The translations under genes and the position numbers were made by a program. This document shows positions 35,826 to 44,740 of a stretch of DNA of 64,000 nt, in pieces (the stretch's first letter is position 1; each line of letters starts with the position of its first letter). The notes beneath the pieces are model-generated. The model had not been told where the DNA came from. It ran no database searches and worked only from the letters and a program-made list of their open reading frames with translations. The stretch is from BOG-932 sp965276835 (GTDB lineage: Bacteria; Pseudomonadota; Alphaproteobacteria; BOG-932; Roseiterribacteraceae). The stretch spans positions 1,550,001 to 1,614,000 of the forward strand of contig OZ255631.1 of assembly GCA_965276835.1 (NCBI GenBank). The letters run 5' to 3'.

Positions 35826-35999
35826 GATATTTCGCTATTGGGAGTTGTTTCAGTCGAACAGCACGTCACAAAGTCGGAGCGCGACCGGACTGTGGCGTTT
35901 GGGTCACCTGCTCGCTGTAAGCCCTGCCATGAGATTCCCAGGGCCCGCGTGGCCACGGCTACGTGCCAGTCTCGCCCGGAAGTCGAAACAGCATCAGCC

Positions 36000-36965
36000 C
36001 TAGACCTTCATTGCCGAAAGCTTTGCGATGAGATGTGCGCCGGATGTCACCGCAGGATATTTCGCCGGGTGATCTCGGTCCAAGCTATCGACGATGACGT
36101 CGTAATTCGGCTGGTGAAAAAAGATCAGCGAATATCGAGGTTTTCTCCAGTCCTCATCGGAAGGATTTGCCACCCGATGGAGCGTCGAAACCCAGAGGTC
36201 GTTGGTCCATTGCGCCATCAGATCACCCAGATTGACGACGAAGCTGTCGGGCGCCGTGGGTACGTCCTCCCATTCATCGCCGGTCCAAACCTGGAGGCCT
36301 TTGGCCGAGGGATGACCGTAGACCAGCGTTAAGCTGCCGAAATCGGTATGGGCCCCCCCCCTGAGCTGGCCGGGCTTGGGTGGCTCGGCGATCGGTGGGT
36401 AGTGGTAAGCGGCCATATTGGAGAAATGCCTGTCTACCTTGTCGTCGAAGAAATGCTCCGGCAAATCCAACGCCAGCGCGAAAATCCGCATCAGCGATGT
36501 CGCGAGGCTTTCCTGGGCAAGATAATAGGCGGTCCAGGCTGCACGAAAACCGGGAACATCGTCCTCGCCGGGCCAGACATTATCGGCGAAGAACCTACTC
36601 GCGAGCGGGTTCCGAAAATAAGCGTCGTCCTTGGCCTGAACGCGGTTGATGGTGAAGCCTTCGCGTAGGTCGGGGGCGGCCTCAGTTCCCATCGACTGCG
36701 CAAGTGACATGTTGGCGAGGGGAGAATAACCGCGAAAAACGGCGAGGTCGGCAGGCCGCGCATTCATCTTCACCTGGTTGCTCAAGGCAAAGAACCGTTC
36801 AGACGCACCCAGCATATTATGGATGACGTCCTTCGGCACGCCATGCCCGCTTACGACAAGAAAGCCGATCGTCCTGCACGCCTCGGCGACCTGGCGCACG
36901 ACCCGCCCCTTGTCTGTGCCGGTGAGATAAGGCTGCAGGTCGATGATCGGAACCTCGGTCTTCAT
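36000..36965 (-). CDS. Isopenicillin-N-synthase-type Fe(II)/2-oxoglutarate oxygenase
   Basis: A 321-residue non-haem iron oxygenase of the IPNS/plant-2ODD type. The N-terminal DIOX_N part has VPIIDLQPYL, then CRTIGFLVVSGHGVP. The iron triad is H206-x-D208 in GGAHTDFG and H263 in TLHRV; the 2-oxoglutarate anchor is R277-x-S279 in RYSLIFFHQPNYD. All catalytic residues are present. It starts 130 bases after the TonB receptor stop, same strand, downstream of two copies of the TAAGTAAGCA motif. It probably hydroxylates or oxidatively cleaves the imported compound. A second intact homologue lies at 43760 and a truncated remnant at 56878. Confidence 0.9.
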   Translation of the reverse strand: MKTEVPIIDLQPYLTGTDKGRVVRQVAEACRTIGFLVVSGHGVPKDVIHNMLGASERFFALSNQVKMNARPADLAVFRGYSPLANMSLAQSMGTEAAPDLREGFTINRVQAKDDAYFRNPLASRFFADNVWPGEDDVPGFRAAWTAYYLAQESLATSLMRIFALALDLPEHFFDDKVDRHFSNMAAYHYPPIAEPPKPGQLRGGAHTDFGSLTLVYGHPSAKGLQVWTGDEWEDVPTAPDSFVVNLGDLMAQWTNDLWVSTLHRVANPSDEDWRKPRYSLIFFHQPNYDVIVDSLDRDHPAKYPAVTSGAHLIAKLSAMKV

Positions 36966-37095
36966 AGTTCGGCTCCCTTTCTTAACGCAGATTGTTGCTT
37001 ACGCAGAAAAACCAAAGCCTCCGCCTCACGGAAGGACGCATGCCTGCGCCTCCACGAGACTCCGGGACCGAGCAGAGCGCTGATAGCGCGGTTTG

Positions 37096-39384
37096 CTAGA
37101 AGCTGTAGCTTGCCCTCGCGATAAATTGACGGGGCGGCGCAAACTCTTGACTGGTGCTTTCCACGCCGAACGAGTTCGTGAAACGGGAGTCAACGTTCAG
37201 CCGGTCAAACAGATTGAGTATCTGGAAATTGAAATCCCATGGGGACTCAACCGGTTTGTAATTGAGGTTCAAGTTCCAGGTAATGGAAGAAGGAACCCGA
37301 TCCAGAGCCGGATTATTGAAGACGCGATATTCGAAACTGCTGCGATAAACCAGTTCAAGACGGGAATTGACCTCTCCGCGGTCTCCGAGATCGAGCTTAT
37401 GCGACAGATCGACAGTTGCCGCATATTGTGGAAGCTTTGGCGGCGATTTTCCGTAAAGGTCCTGGGCTGCCGCCAGGCGAGCGGCGATGGACCTCGGATC
37501 GAAGTAACCGATACCCTGCGCCGCCAACGTATTTGAGATATTGGCCGCCGTTACATCGTCCAGAGCGATAGTATGGCTATTGATCTTGCCGTGCTCCCAG
37601 GCCAGGCTTGTATCCAACCTGAAGTTCTCCGGCAGAATGGCTGAGAACTCGCCTTCAAGGCCATACATCCGGACGTTGCCGAGATTATCGACGCCGCCGT
37701 GGAAAGGGATGGGGTCTTCAGAAGCAAACTGGAAGTTATCGTAATTATAATAATACGCTGCCAGATTGGCGCGAAGCATCCCGTCCAGAAATTCATTCTT
37801 GGACCCAATCTCATAGGCCGTGATATTTTCAGGCTTCGCCGCTTCGGGGATTAAGATCGGCATGCCGTTTTCCAGATTGGTCGCCCCCGGCTTGTAGCCG
37901 GTGCTGTAGCTAATATAAGCGGTGTTGTCCGGTGTTATCTTGAAGGTTAACTCTGCCTTTCCCGTCAAGGCATGACTATCGGCGATAATGGTCGAAACCG
38001 GCGCGTAGTAATTGCTGACCAGGCCGGTCAAATTATCTTTAGTGTAACGAGCGCCACCGGTGAAATCTAGAAAATCAAGTATATGATAGGTGCCTTGACC
38101 GAAGAACGAATAAGATTCGCGATTGCTTGTGGAAACGGACTCAAAGCCGCCAGCGCCCAAGGTTCCCACGAGAAGCGGGTTATAAGCGTTGATCAGATTG
38201 GTCGCAGGCGTGACTGGTTGATATTCCAGAAACCCTGAAGATCCTTTGATGTTCAAGTAAAACGCTCCGACGATCCACTCAAAGGGGCTATCAGATTTAG
38301 GTGAGCTGATATCGACTTCCTGGGTTATCGTTCGATTAGCCTGATGTGCGTCCGGGACAATATCGTGCGCATTCGGATTCAGCGCATAGGTAAGACGATC
38401 ATTATCGAGCGCCTGATCGAATTTCAGATATTGCCAACTGGTGATCGATTTGAGTTCGGCCCAAGGGGTTTCGTACTGCACCGTCGCGTCATAGATCTCG
38501 CTGCGCATCCCGAAACGGCCCGGATAATCCTGCGAAATGGTCCGAGGGTCGGCGATCGGGTCGAGTATGTTCTTTTGGGCGCGGTCGTGATCGTCGGCGT
38601 CATAGTAATTTGCGCCGAGTGTCACGGAAAGATCGTCGGTCGGCGCCCAAAGCGCGAGCAGGCGCGCGGTGACGCTGTCATCGTTATCCAGTTCGTAATT
38701 GGGTTGGCCGGGAATATCGACGGCTTTTGCGAAGCCGTCATGGCGATTTTGCAGAATCGACGCCCGAATCGCAAAAGTATCGGTGACCGGAAGATTGGCC
38801 ACTCCGTTAAACCTGACCAGATTATAGCTGCCATAACTCAGGCTGGCACTCCCTTCCGTTTCATTCAGAATCGGTTGATTGGAGACCACATTGATCGCCC
38901 CGCCCGTCGAATTTTGGCCGAACACGGTACCTTGCGGGCCACGTAGAACCTCAACCCGGGACACGTCGAGGAAATCGGCGTTCAGCGCAGCTGGGGTGGG
39001 TATGAATACGCCGTCGAGATGAAAGGAGACGGAAGGTGCGGCGGTTGCGTTCTGCGGCGTTTCATACCCGACGCCGCGGATGGCAACAACGCGATTATAC
39101 CCCTCATTCTTGGCGATCGTCAGGCCGGGAACGAAGCCGGTGAGATCCGCTGGCTCTACGATATTCGAATCCTGAAGCTTGCTGCCCTCTATCGCAGTCA
39201 CCGCGATCGGGGCCGCCTGAAGTTTGGCTGATCTCTTTTCCGACGTGACGACGATTTCTTCCAACGCCGGCGCGGCGGCGACGGGCGCATCTGCCGTTTG
39301 GGCATGCACATGCGGCGCAAAGGCCAGGCAACCGAGGGAAGCGCTGGCGAGTAAACGCCTTAGATTAGCATTTTCGAACTTCAT
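37096..39384 (-). CDS. TonB-dependent outer-membrane receptor
   Basis: A 762-residue receptor with signal peptide (cleavage near HVHAQ), TonB box region LEEIVVTSEKRSAKLQAAPIAVTAIEG, plug with NEGYNRVVAIRGVGYETP and VLRGPQGTVFGQNSTGGAINV, and a beta-barrel ending RASYSF. GGGAG precedes the ATG. Its promoter region (39385-39881) holds two motif copies and is shared with a divergent ABC substrate-binding protein, so it is the likely outer-membrane gate for the substrate handled by the 40-57 kb cluster. Confidence 0.94.
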   Translation of the reverse strand: MKFENANLRRLLASASLGCLAFAPHVHAQTADAPVAAAPALEEIVVTSEKRSAKLQAAPIAVTAIEGSKLQDSNIVEPADLTGFVPGLTIAKNEGYNRVVAIRGVGYETPQNATAAPSVSFHLDGVFIPTPAALNADFLDVSRVEVLRGPQGTVFGQNSTGGAINVVSNQPILNETEGSASLSYGSYNLVRFNGVANLPVTDTFAIRASILQNRHDGFAKAVDIPGQPNYELDNDDSVTARLLALWAPTDDLSVTLGANYYDADDHDRAQKNILDPIADPRTISQDYPGRFGMRSEIYDATVQYETPWAELKSITSWQYLKFDQALDNDRLTYALNPNAHDIVPDAHQANRTITQEVDISSPKSDSPFEWIVGAFYLNIKGSSGFLEYQPVTPATNLINAYNPLLVGTLGAGGFESVSTSNRESYSFFGQGTYHILDFLDFTGGARYTKDNLTGLVSNYYAPVSTIIADSHALTGKAELTFKITPDNTAYISYSTGYKPGATNLENGMPILIPEAAKPENITAYEIGSKNEFLDGMLRANLAAYYYNYDNFQFASEDPIPFHGGVDNLGNVRMYGLEGEFSAILPENFRLDTSLAWEHGKINSHTIALDDVTAANISNTLAAQGIGYFDPRSIAARLAAAQDLYGKSPPKLPQYAATVDLSHKLDLGDRGEVNSRLELVYRSSFEYRVFNNPALDRVPSSITWNLNLNYKPVESPWDFNFQILNLFDRLNVDSRFTNSFGVESTSQEFAPPRQFIARASYSF

Positions 39385-39587
39385 TGCATTCTCCCTCTCA
39401 GGTTAAGAATTGTCACGTTGGCTTTTCCCCGCATGCCGCTTTGCCCTTGCCCGGGCTTGCCAACGGTTCTGCAAGGCGCATGCCAAATTGAATCGAATTG
39501 AATGCTTGCCGTCGCGCGATCATCGCCGACGCCTACGGTGCGTCACGGCACCCCTTAAATGGGGGAACTGCGCCGCTTTTTGATCAT

Positions 39588-39608
39588 TAAGTAAGCAGAT
39601 TATGCCTA
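39588..39608 (+). promoter_or_regulatory. Conserved operator motif, copy 1
   Basis: TAAGTAAGCA, then GATTA, then TGCCTA. TAAGCA and TGCCTA form an imperfect inverted repeat around a five-base spacer. It lies 204 bases before the TonB receptor start and 274 bases before the substrate-binding-protein start. See copies at 39728, 52726, 52792 and 55385. Confidence 0.75.
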
Positions 39609-39727
39609 TTTAGGCGGATGCCGCAGCACCGACACGTTTGGTACCGAACAGACGACTCGAAACGGCATCAAGCGCCGCCGAACACCGCGCGCACCAATTG
39701 GACGAAGTCGAGCATGACATCGTCTAA

Positions 39728-39748
39728 TAAGTAAGCAGATACTGCCTA
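39728..39748 (+). promoter_or_regulatory. Conserved operator motif, copy 2
   Basis: TAAGTAAGCA, then GATAC, then TGCCTA. It is 134 bases before the ABC substrate-binding protein start and 140 bases from copy 1 in the same orientation. Confidence 0.75.
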
Positions 39749-39881
39749 CATTTGTTGCAATCTGCTTCTAGAGAGATACCCGGAGTGCTGGACCGGAAAC
39801 GCGCTGGAACGCGGTCATCTGGCACGGGGCTTGCTTTGTACGCGTTGAAAGCGCCCACGCAGTTCAGCTCTTGGAGGAATA

Positions 39882-40889
39882 ATGAATAGCCAAATGGTTC
39901 GCCTGATGGTTGCGCTTGTTGGACTGATCGCCAGCAGCGCGTCCGGCCCAGCCAAGGCCGACGAGAAGCTGCGCTTCCTGCTGGATTGGAAGGCACAGGC
40001 TGAGCACGGCGGCTATTATCAGGCGCTGGCGACCGGCCTCTATAAGAAGCATGGGTTGGACGTCACCTTGGTGGAGGGCGGGCCCAGCGTGAATAACCAG
40101 CAGCTGATCGCCGCCGGCGCCGTCGAACTCGCCCAGGTGTCAAGCGATCTTGCCGCCTTCAACCTCGTGCGCGCCGGTGCGCCGGTGCGCGCCATCATGG
40201 CGTCGTTTCAGAAAGACCCGCAAATCCTGATGTCGCACCCACGTGACGACATCAAGTCGCTTGCCGATATGAAAGGTAAGCCGATCATGATCTCGGACAC
40301 GGCGGTCAATACCTACTGGGTTTGGATGAAAGCGGCCTTCGGCTTCACGGACTCGCAAATTCGCAAATACAGCAATAATTACGGACCCTTCCTGGCCGAC
40401 AAGACCGCGATCGTGCAGGGGTATATTACCATCTCGCCGCTGCTCGCAGAGCGCGCGGGGGTGAAGCCGCAGATCTACCTATTCTCGGAAAACGGCTATC
40501 CCAGCTACAGCGCCATCGTGATGGCGCCACAAAAGCTGATCGACGCCAAGCCCGAGGTAGTGCAGGCATTCGTCGATGCGACGATCGAGGGCTGGTACAG
40601 CTATCTGAACGGCGACCCGACGCCGGCGCTGGACCTGATCAAGAAGGCAAATCCGGATATGTCCGATGAGATCAACACCTATGTTTTGAAGGCGCTGAAG
40701 GATTATGAGCTGCCGTCCGGCGGCGACGCCAAGACAATGGGGATCGGCGCGATGACCGACGCGCGCTGGAAAGAGATATTCGACGAAATGGTCGCGGCCA
40801 AGATCTATCCGGCGTCGATGGATTATACCAAGGCCTTCACGCTTCAATTCGTCGATAAGCGCCACGGCCTGGACGCGGCGCAGCCGTGA
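39882..40889 (+). CDS. ABC transporter substrate-binding protein (NMT1/SsuA/THI5-like)
   Basis: A 335-residue periplasmic binding protein of the NMT1/THI5 group, which bind pyrimidine-like, sulfonate or aromatic nitrogen compounds. Signal peptide residues 1-26 (MVRLMVALVGLIASSASGPAKA), then KLRFLLDWKAQAEHGGYYQALATGLYKKHGLDVTLVEGG, VNNQQLIAAGAVELAQVSSD and AIMASFQKDPQILMSHP. GGAGG precedes the ATG. It stands alone, convergent with the quinone reductase, about 7 kb from its probable permease and ATPase (47742-49386), which belong to the same family of transporters. Two operator motifs lie upstream. Confidence 0.9.
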   Translation: MNSQMVRLMVALVGLIASSASGPAKADEKLRFLLDWKAQAEHGGYYQALATGLYKKHGLDVTLVEGGPSVNNQQLIAAGAVELAQVSSDLAAFNLVRAGAPVRAIMASFQKDPQILMSHPRDDIKSLADMKGKPIMISDTAVNTYWVWMKAAFGFTDSQIRKYSNNYGPFLADKTAIVQGYITISPLLAERAGVKPQIYLFSENGYPSYSAIVMAPQKLIDAKPEVVQAFVDATIEGWYSYLNGDPTPALDLIKKANPDMSDEINTYVLKALKDYELPSGGDAKTMGIGAMTDARWKEIFDEMVAAKIYPASMDYTKAFTLQFVDKRHGLDAAQP

Positions 40890-41054
40890 ACGGACGGATC
40901 GTTTGGTAACTCGCGGCACTCGCGGAATCGGCCGAAGGTAGCCCGACCGGCCGCGTCACGAATCCTTCCGAGGTCACAGGCAGGTCGCATGGTTCGCCGA
41001 CGTTGAATGTGACAGGCCAAGCCCGTGGTGATGCATGGCGGCTGGATGGGCTGC

Positions 41055-41636
41055 TTACAGCCTCGACAATCGCCGCTCGACCCGCGTCATGAACCGAGCG
41101 CGGCTGGCCGCGGTGGTCACATTCATGTGATAATAGGGCAGATACAAGCTGCGCGTGTCCCGACCGCAGAACCAAGTGAAAAAGCGGGTGATCTGGGCAC
41201 GAGGCAGGTCACCGAGCCATTTCACCGCCCACCAGGACTGGCCGTAGGTGCAGACGGCGCCGACCCAGCGAATATTGGTCAGCTTCGGCGTGACTTGGCC
41301 GTCTCCATGCAAGGTGAAGGCGACGCCCGGACCCATTGTCCGGTCGAAGAAGCCCTTCAAGATCGCTGGCACACCATAGGACCAGACCGGGAAGCAGAAG
41401 ATCACGGCCTGCGCCCAGCGCAATTCGGCCACATAGGGATTGAGCTCGCCGCGATCTTCACCCCCGTCGTGATAGGCAAGACGCTCCTCCCGCGACATGC
41501 GCGGATCGAAACAATCGGCGTTGAGGTCGATGACGTGGACATCATGCTTGCGGCTCAACGTCTCGACAGTCAGGCGGAACAGGCCACCGTTGAAACTCTC
41601 GGCCACCGGATGGGCGAAGACGACGAGCACGCGCAC
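41055..41636 (-). CDS. NAD(P)H:quinone-type flavodoxin oxidoreductase
   Basis: A 193-residue flavodoxin-fold protein of the MdaB/KefF/NQO group. VLVVFAHPVAESFNGGLFRLTVETL is the phosphate-binding start, and WAQAVIFCFPVWSYGVPAILKGFFDRTMGPGVAFTL is the characteristic core. It probably supplies two-electron reduction of a quinone or flavin partner. GTG start at 41636, two bases after the amidohydrolase stop, so it is in a TetR-amidohydrolase-reductase operon. It may reoxidise or reduce partners of the local oxidases. Confidence 0.9.
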   Translation of the reverse strand: MRVLVVFAHPVAESFNGGLFRLTVETLSRKHDVHVIDLNADCFDPRMSREERLAYHDGGEDRGELNPYVAELRWAQAVIFCFPVWSYGVPAILKGFFDRTMGPGVAFTLHGDGQVTPKLTNIRWVGAVCTYGQSWWAVKWLGDLPRAQITRFFTWFCGRDTRSLYLPYYHMNVTTAASRARFMTRVERRLSRL

Positions 41637-41638
41637 GT

Positions 41639-42931
41639 TCAGCCGCTCCCCATCAGGGCATCCAGCTTCCGGAAATCGGGAAGCGGCTCGGTCAGCCGCC
41701 GACCATTTCTCAGGACGATCCGATCGGCTTGCGGCCGCGCCATCAGCTCACCATGGTCACGCGCTGAGAACAAGACCAGATTGGCCGGTTGGCCCACCGC
41801 AATCGGCTCAACGTTCAGCCCCATGATGCCGGACGGCGTGGTCGTGATCGATTTCGGCCAGTCCGCCGCCGGATAGTCGAGTTGGCCGATCAGGGTGGCG
41901 GCGCGATAGAGTTCCAGCATGTCGTAATCGCCGTAGGCATAGAACGGGTCGCGCACATTGTCGTTCGCCAACGCGACAGGAATGCCCCGCGCCGCGCATT
42001 CATGTAGCAGTGTGACGCCGCGCCAGCGCGGCGTGCGTCCGGGATGACGGTCCTGGATATGGAGGTTTGTCAGCGGCAGGCTGACAAGCGCGATGCGCGC
42101 GCTCGTCACGAGGTCAAGCGTCCGCGCGACTTGATCCTCGTCATGCAGCGCCAGGCTGCAGCAATGGCCGGCCACGATCCGCCCTGGATACCCACGCCCC
42201 AAAGCGGTCGCGGCCAGCGCATGCAGCCCCTTGGCGGCGACATTGTCGGTCTCATCGACGTGCACATCGAGATCGAGGCCGTGCCGTTCCGCCAGATCGA
42301 ACAGCCTGTCGAGCACGGCATCGAGGTCGGGCAGCGGATAGATGAACGCCCCCAATATGCCGCCCGACGCCGCGACTAGCTTCGCTAGTTTCTCGGCAAA
42401 CGCGGCATCGCGCAGATCGTCGATCGGAACCAGCGCGACGCCCTGCAATGCGATCCGGTCGCGCCATTCAGCCCTCATCTCCCGGAACACACCCCAGCTG
42501 ATATCGGCCTGGGTGCTGTTGGAATCGATATGCGTTCGAACCGCGTGCGTGCCGTGCGCATAGGCACAGCGCAGGCCGAAATCCATCCGGGCTTTAATGT
42601 CGGCGGCGTTCCAGCGGGCGTCGCGGTCGCGGGCGACGGCGGCCAGATTATTGAAAAAGGTCCCGTCGGTGTCGTTGGCGCGCGGCCAGATATAGCCCTT
42701 GTCCAGGTGGGTATGCAGATCGGCGAAGCAGGGCCAGATCATGCCGCGATCCAGGTCAATCGCCGGCTCCGCCCCATTGCCGGTGCTTGGCTCTATTGCC
42801 GAGATCAGGCCGTCATCGATGACGAAATCGACCAGCTGCGTTTCAACGTCCCGCTTGCCCATGAATGTGGCCGGGACCGTGCAGTTGCGCAGCCGGAACC
42901 GACTGCTGTGCGGAATGGCTATACCGGTCAG
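41639..42931 (-). CDS. Cytosine-deaminase-like amidohydrolase, possible CTG start
   Basis: A 430-residue amidohydrolase if it starts at 42931. Visible motifs: FRLRNCTVPATF at the N-terminus, WPCFADLHTHLDKGYIWPRANDTDG with the HxH metal site, VHVDETDNVAAKGLHALA, RIVAGHCCSLALHDEDQ and ALANDNVRDPFYAYGDYDML. These match cytosine/creatinine-deaminase-like enzymes. The only ATG in the N-terminal part is at 42862, which would drop family-like sequence upstream of it; a CTG at 42931 instead overlaps the TetR stop by four bases (CTGA) and would keep it. Upstream in-frame sequence to 43249 overlaps TetR and is not family-like. Deamination of a ring amine or imide is inferred, not shown. Confidence 0.8.
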   Translation of the reverse strand: MTGIAIPHSSRFRLRNCTVPATFMGKRDVETQLVDFVIDDGLISAIEPSTGNGAEPAIDLDRGMIWPCFADLHTHLDKGYIWPRANDTDGTFFNNLAAVARDRDARWNAADIKARMDFGLRCAYAHGTHAVRTHIDSNSTQADISWGVFREMRAEWRDRIALQGVALVPIDDLRDAAFAEKLAKLVAASGGILGAFIYPLPDLDAVLDRLFDLAERHGLDLDVHVDETDNVAAKGLHALAATALGRGYPGRIVAGHCCSLALHDEDQVARTLDLVTSARIALVSLPLTNLHIQDRHPGRTPRWRGVTLLHECAARGIPVALANDNVRDPFYAYGDYDMLELYRAATLIGQLDYPAADWPKSITTTPSGIMGLNVEPIAVGQPANLVLFSARDHGELMARPQADRIVLRNGRRLTEPLPDFRKLDALMGSG

Positions 42932-43635
42932 GATTCCGCCGCCACGTTGGGGCGCAGATAGGACATCAAGATGTCCGTGGCATGCCGCCGCCGCTCGACC
43001 TTCCATTTCTTGCTGTGCAAGTTCGAGCGGAAAATCGCCGACAGTGTATAGGCGTTCGACAGGTGGAAGTAACTCAGGGCCACCATCGATACGTAAAGTT
43101 GCAGCGGGTCGATATCTGGGCGGAAAAGCTTCTCCTCCTCGCCGCGCTTCAGTGTTGCCGCAATCGCCGTTAGCAGGGGAGACGACAGCTCGGCCGCGCG
43201 GTTCGATTTCGAAAGGAAACGCCCGCGCAGCATATTCTCGCCACTCCACAGGCTGACGACCTCGGGGTGATCGCCGAAATAGCTGTAGGTGAAATCGAAC
43301 AGTTTCAGCATGGCCTGTTCAGGTGCCAGCTTCTCCAGATTCAGCATACTCTCCTGGCGGCGGATATCCGCGTAAACCTGTTCCAGCACAACCAGATAGA
43401 GATCTTCTTTGCTGCCGTAGTAATGATAGAGCATGCGCATGTTGGATTCGGAACGCTGGGCGATGGCGTCCATCCGGGCGCCGCTGAAGCCATGCTCCGC
43501 GAACTCCGCCACCGCTGCCTTCAAAATCCGCTCGCGCGTCGCCGCGGCATTGCGCGGCCGCTTCTCAACTTCGGGCAAAGGCAACAGCTTGGCGTTAGGC
43601 ACGGGGGCGTTGGGCACGGGAGACTCTCTGTTCAT
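42928..43635 (-). CDS. TetR-family transcriptional regulator
   Basis: A 235-residue regulator. The DNA-binding part is ATRERILKAAVAEFAEHGFSGARMDAIAQRSESNMRMLYHYYGSKEDLYLVVLEQVY (about residues 32-88). The ligand domain is helical and ends SYFHLSNAYTLSAIF, a pattern common in regulators of nitrogen-compound catabolism. It heads an operon with an amidohydrolase and a quinone reductase (4-base and 2-base junctions). It is the only regulator in the 36-57 kb cluster, so it is the leading candidate to bind the TAAGTAAGCA-N5-TGCCTA motif. No motif copy is seen before its own start. Confidence 0.9.
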   Translation of the reverse strand: MNRESPVPNAPVPNAKLLPLPEVEKRPRNAAATRERILKAAVAEFAEHGFSGARMDAIAQRSESNMRMLYHYYGSKEDLYLVVLEQVYADIRRQESMLNLEKLAPEQAMLKLFDFTYSYFGDHPEVVSLWSGENMLRGRFLSKSNRAAELSSPLLTAIAATLKRGEEEKLFRPDIDPLQLYVSMVALSYFHLSNAYTLSAIFRSNLHSKKWKVERRRHATDILMSYLRPNVAAES

Positions 43636-43759
43636 TATTCTTATCTTTACATTTTACCGCAATCGAAGAGCCTCATAATCGCGCGCCGACCTGCGATGCA
43701 AGCGATTTCAGCCGGCTAATTCAGCAGCAACTGCATAACTCATCCAGACATCGAGCAAA

Positions 43760-44740
43760 TCATGCGATGCCATAGGTCAGGCGGAACATCTCATCCGTAT
43801 GTTCGCCCACCGTGCAGGGGGCATATTTCGGTTCCCCCTCGGTTGGCCGGCAGGTCGGTACACATTCGACGCGATAGAAATAATTCGGGTTGAAAAAGGT
43901 CGCAATCGAATAGCGGTCCGTGCCGCTGCCGTTATTCAACACGCGATGGCTGTTGGAGTGGTAAAGGTCGTTAGTCCAGCGCCGGATCATGTCTCCCAGG
44001 TTGATCACGAAGGTCCCCGGGATCGGTTCAGCGCGGATCCATTCGCCCTTGGCGTTCTGGACCTCTAGCCCGCCGACTTGGTCCTGCAACAACATCGTGA
44101 TCGCGCCCCAATCCGTATGCGCGCCCGCCCCCAGCTGGTTGAATTCGGCATCCGCCGGATGGGGCGGATAATGCAGCAGCCGCAGTGTATGGCGGGGATA
44201 TTTCAGTCCGGAGGCGAAGAAGCTTTCTTCGAGATCGAGGGATAAGGCCAAGCAGGCCATCAGATGTTTACCGAGTCCGATCACATGATCGGTATAGAGC
44301 AGCATCTGCTCCTTGAAGCCGGGTAAGCCCTGGGGCCAGGGGTTTTCGCCGTGATGCTGCGTCAACTGCTCGACCGACGCCTCGCCCTCTTCCGGGTCCG
44401 AACTCATCATATAGGACTCTTTCAGGTCGGGCGGCGATCCCAGATCCAGCGTCTGGCGCTTCATCGCCTCATAGCCGCGCAGCCAGGCCGATTCGGTCAT
44501 CGCGACCGACTCTTTCGCCGCCATCGGCAGGCCGAAGAAGCGCCTAGTGTAGGAGAGCTGCGATTCGAGCACCGCATCCGGAACACCGTGATTCTTGACA
44601 TAGAAGAAGCCGATATCCCGGCAGGCCTTGTGGATTTCCCAGGCCACCGCCTTGCGCTTCTCCAGGTCCGGCGAGAAGCTGTCGGCCATATCGATTAGGG
44701 GAATGGATTCCGCCGGCTTCGGCGGCGTGTAGATGATCAT
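43760..44740 (-). CDS. Isopenicillin-N-synthase-type Fe(II)/2-oxoglutarate oxygenase
   Basis: A 326-residue oxygenase, last gene of the ten-gene amidase operon. IPLIDMADSFSP and CRDIGFFYVKNHGVP open the N-domain. The iron triad is H208-x-D210 (GAHTDWG) and H265 (SHRVL), with R276-x-S278 (RYSIATFFNPNYF) for 2-oxoglutarate or substrate carboxylate. The start at 44740 overlaps the CocE stop as ATGA; the longer frame to 44920 is arginine-rich and overlaps CocE. It is a paralogue of the protein at 36000, not identical. It probably oxygenates the ring or a methyl group of the compound whose amides the neighbours hydrolyse. Confidence 0.9.
   Translation of the reverse strand: MIIYTPPKPAESIPLIDMADSFSPDLEKRKAVAWEIHKACRDIGFFYVKNHGVPDAVLESQLSYTRRFFGLPMAAKESVAMTESAWLRGYEAMKRQTLDLGSPPDLKESYMMSSDPEEGEASVEQLTQHHGENPWPQGLPGFKEQMLLYTDHVIGLGKHLMACLALSLDLEESFFASGLKYPRHTLRLLHYPPHPADAEFNQLGAGAHTDWGAITMLLQDQVGGLEVQNAKGEWIRAEPIPGTFVINLGDMIRRWTNDLYHSNSHRVLNNGSGTDRYSIATFFNPNYFYRVECVPTCRPTEGEPKYAPCTVGEHTDEMFRLTYGIA

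Larger units (their letters stand above)
39385..39881. promoter_or_regulatory. Divergent regulatory region with two conserved operator copies
   Basis: About 497 bases without a gene, between the TonB receptor (minus) and the substrate-binding protein (plus). It contains motif copies at 39588 and 39728. No tRNA or other coding sequence is seen. Likely holds both promoters; -35/-10 elements cannot be assigned with confidence. Confidence 0.55.

Noticed and set aside
36987..37006. Weak match to the operator motif before the oxygenase at 36000
   Set aside because: It contains GTAAGCA on the minus strand but the second half is displaced and differs at several bases, and the upstream TAAG is absent.
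40890..41054. Possible gene remnant between the binding protein and quinone reductase
   Set aside because: Short minus-strand frames here show no convincing family similarity; the region is only 165 bases and probably holds the convergent transcript ends.
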